From Nitrospirota bacterium (GTDB taxonomy: Bacteria > Nitrospirota_A > Leptospirillia > Leptospirillales > Leptospirillaceae): a DNA stretch of 5,793 nt. Where the stretch lies: contig JAJYPO010000150.1 in assembly GCA_021795275.1 (NCBI GenBank), positions 1 through 5,793 of the forward strand. Reading direction: 5' to 3'. How positions within the stretch are numbered: position 1 is the stretch's first letter; the number at the start of each line of letters is the position of its first letter. The position numbers and the translations under genes are program-made. Below the pieces are notes generated by a model. That model made no database searches. It had not been told where the DNA came from and saw nothing but the letters and a program-made list of their open reading frames with translations. Below, piece after piece: positions 5,264-5,793 of the stretch.

Positions 5264-5793
5264 TGATCCGGGCCCGCTCCCTTGCCCACGACAGAATATC
5301 CCCGGAGGGGGAGGAACCGGAATTGGAATCTGCCTCCGGGTTGTCTCATCTCGACGGAAAGACAGTGCTGATCCTCAAGCTTTCCGGCTGGGGAAGCCTT
5401 CTCGGGATCGCCCCCGTCCTTTCCGGCCTTCGCCGAAGGGCTCCGGGGTGCCGGCTGGTTCTTGTCACACAGCGAAGGAACGCTCCCGTCGCCTCCCGCT
5501 TTCCCTGGCCCGACAAGATCCTTTACCTCGAAGGGGCCTCCTTTTCTTCAGGTCCCCGTTCCCTTCCCGGGGTCGCCTCCCTGGCGCTCGCCATCCGGGC
5601 CCTCGCGCCCTTCCTCTTTGTCGATCTCCAGCTTGAGACCATGAGAAAGACCTCCCTCTTTTTACAGGTGGCAAGCGGAGCCTCCCGGCGTATAGGTTTC
5701 GTCAAGCGGTCGGACCGGATCCGGATGTCGGCCCTGACGCATCCCCTTTTTTTCAACCGGCACCACCCCTCCGCCCGGGCCTACGAGCAGGCC
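5263..5793 (+). CDS. Glycosyltransferase family 9 (LPS heptosyltransferase-like), 3' truncated
   Basis: The frame is open from ATG 5263 to the window edge: 177 residues, about half of a normal GT9 protein. After an N-terminal extension (1-32), TVLILKLSGWGSLLGIAPVL (34-53) is the first strand and loop of the GT-B fold, matching the heptosyltransferase opening VLIVKxSxxGDxLxxLPAL. RLVLVTQRRN (64-73) and the PDKILYLEG strand (83-91) follow. FLFVDLQLETMRKTSLF (117-133) and SGASRRIGF (138-146) are strong GT9 signatures. These enzymes usually add heptose or a related sugar to LPS core on the inner face of the cytoplasmic membrane. The residue corresponding to the catalytic Asp of E. coli WaaC is Ser45 here, so activity or mechanism may differ. 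GGAG (5254-5257) lies 5 bases before ATG 5263. TTG 5323 behind GAGGA is a rival start that would remove the extension. The 97-base gap and possible terminator suggest a separate function from the signalling operon. Confidence 0.85.
   Translation, partial: MIRARSLAHDRISPEGEEPELESASGLSHLDGKTVLILKLSGWGSLLGIAPVLSGLRRRAPGCRLVLVTQRRNAPVASRFPWPDKILYLEGASFSSGPRSLPGVASLALAIRALAPFLFVDLQLETMRKTSLFLQVASGASRRIGFVKRSDRIRMSALTHPLFFNRHHPSARAYEQA
5311..5315 (+). promoter_or_regulatory. Alternative Shine-Dalgarno for a TTG start in the glycosyltransferase
   Basis: GAGGA, within the purine run 5304-5316, lies 7 bases before in-frame TTG 5323. Starting there would give a protein beginning close to the first GT9 strand, closer to the normal family N-terminus than ATG 5263. 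Both starts are plausible and the sequence alone does not choose between them. Confidence 0.3.

Noticed and set aside
1..5793. CRISPR arrays, insertion sequences, tRNA or rRNA genes
   Set aside because: I saw no regularly spaced repeats, transposase motifs, terminal inverted repeats or structural RNA signatures on either strand; the window is almost fully occupied by protein genes.

Overview
The window is GC-rich and every supportable gene is on the + strand. It comes from a diderm (Gram-negative-type) bacterium: it opens with the tail of an outer-membrane beta-barrel ending in Phe, continues with a secreted or lipoprotein-like protein, and closes with a glycosyltransferase of the LPS heptosyltransferase family (GT9). 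Codon choice strongly favours C or G in third position (CTC, TCC, CGG, GGG). I cannot name the taxon. The style reminds me of Nitrospirota such as Leptospirillum, but that is an impression only.

Layout. (1) 1-128: last 41 residues of a porin-like barrel. (2) 145-759: exported protein of unknown function, 16 bases after the porin stop. (3) 806-1099: a probable 97-residue single-pass membrane protein with a good ribosome site. Its 3' part contains a near-consensus promoter (TTGAAC, 17 bases, TATAAA, at 1010-1038) and overlaps the next gene. (4) 1074-2966: 12-TM APC-superfamily permease fused to a C-terminal UspA-like cytoplasmic domain. (5) 2944-4524: membrane-anchored histidine kinase. (6) 4521-5165: NarL/FixJ-type response regulator. 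(7) 5166-5262: spacer with a nested hairpin followed by five Ts, and a 9-bp direct repeat. (8) 5263 to the window end: N-terminal half of a GT9 glycosyltransferase that runs off the edge.

How they fit together. Permease, kinase and regulator overlap at their junctions (23 bp, then 4 bp). Both downstream genes start with GTG behind Shine-Dalgarno sequences placed inside the preceding gene, so the three are almost certainly one translationally coupled operon driven from about 1010-1038. The natural reading is transport-coupled signalling: the permease (perhaps through its Usp domain) reports substrate or flux to the kinase, which phosphorylates the regulator at Asp59. Substrate and target genes cannot be read from this window.

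Points most worth a second look: the permease-Usp/kinase/regulator unit; a Usp domain without the usual nucleotide-binding glycine motif; a HisKA-type kinase paired with a NarL-type regulator; and a GT9 protein with Ser where heptosyltransferases carry their catalytic Asp.
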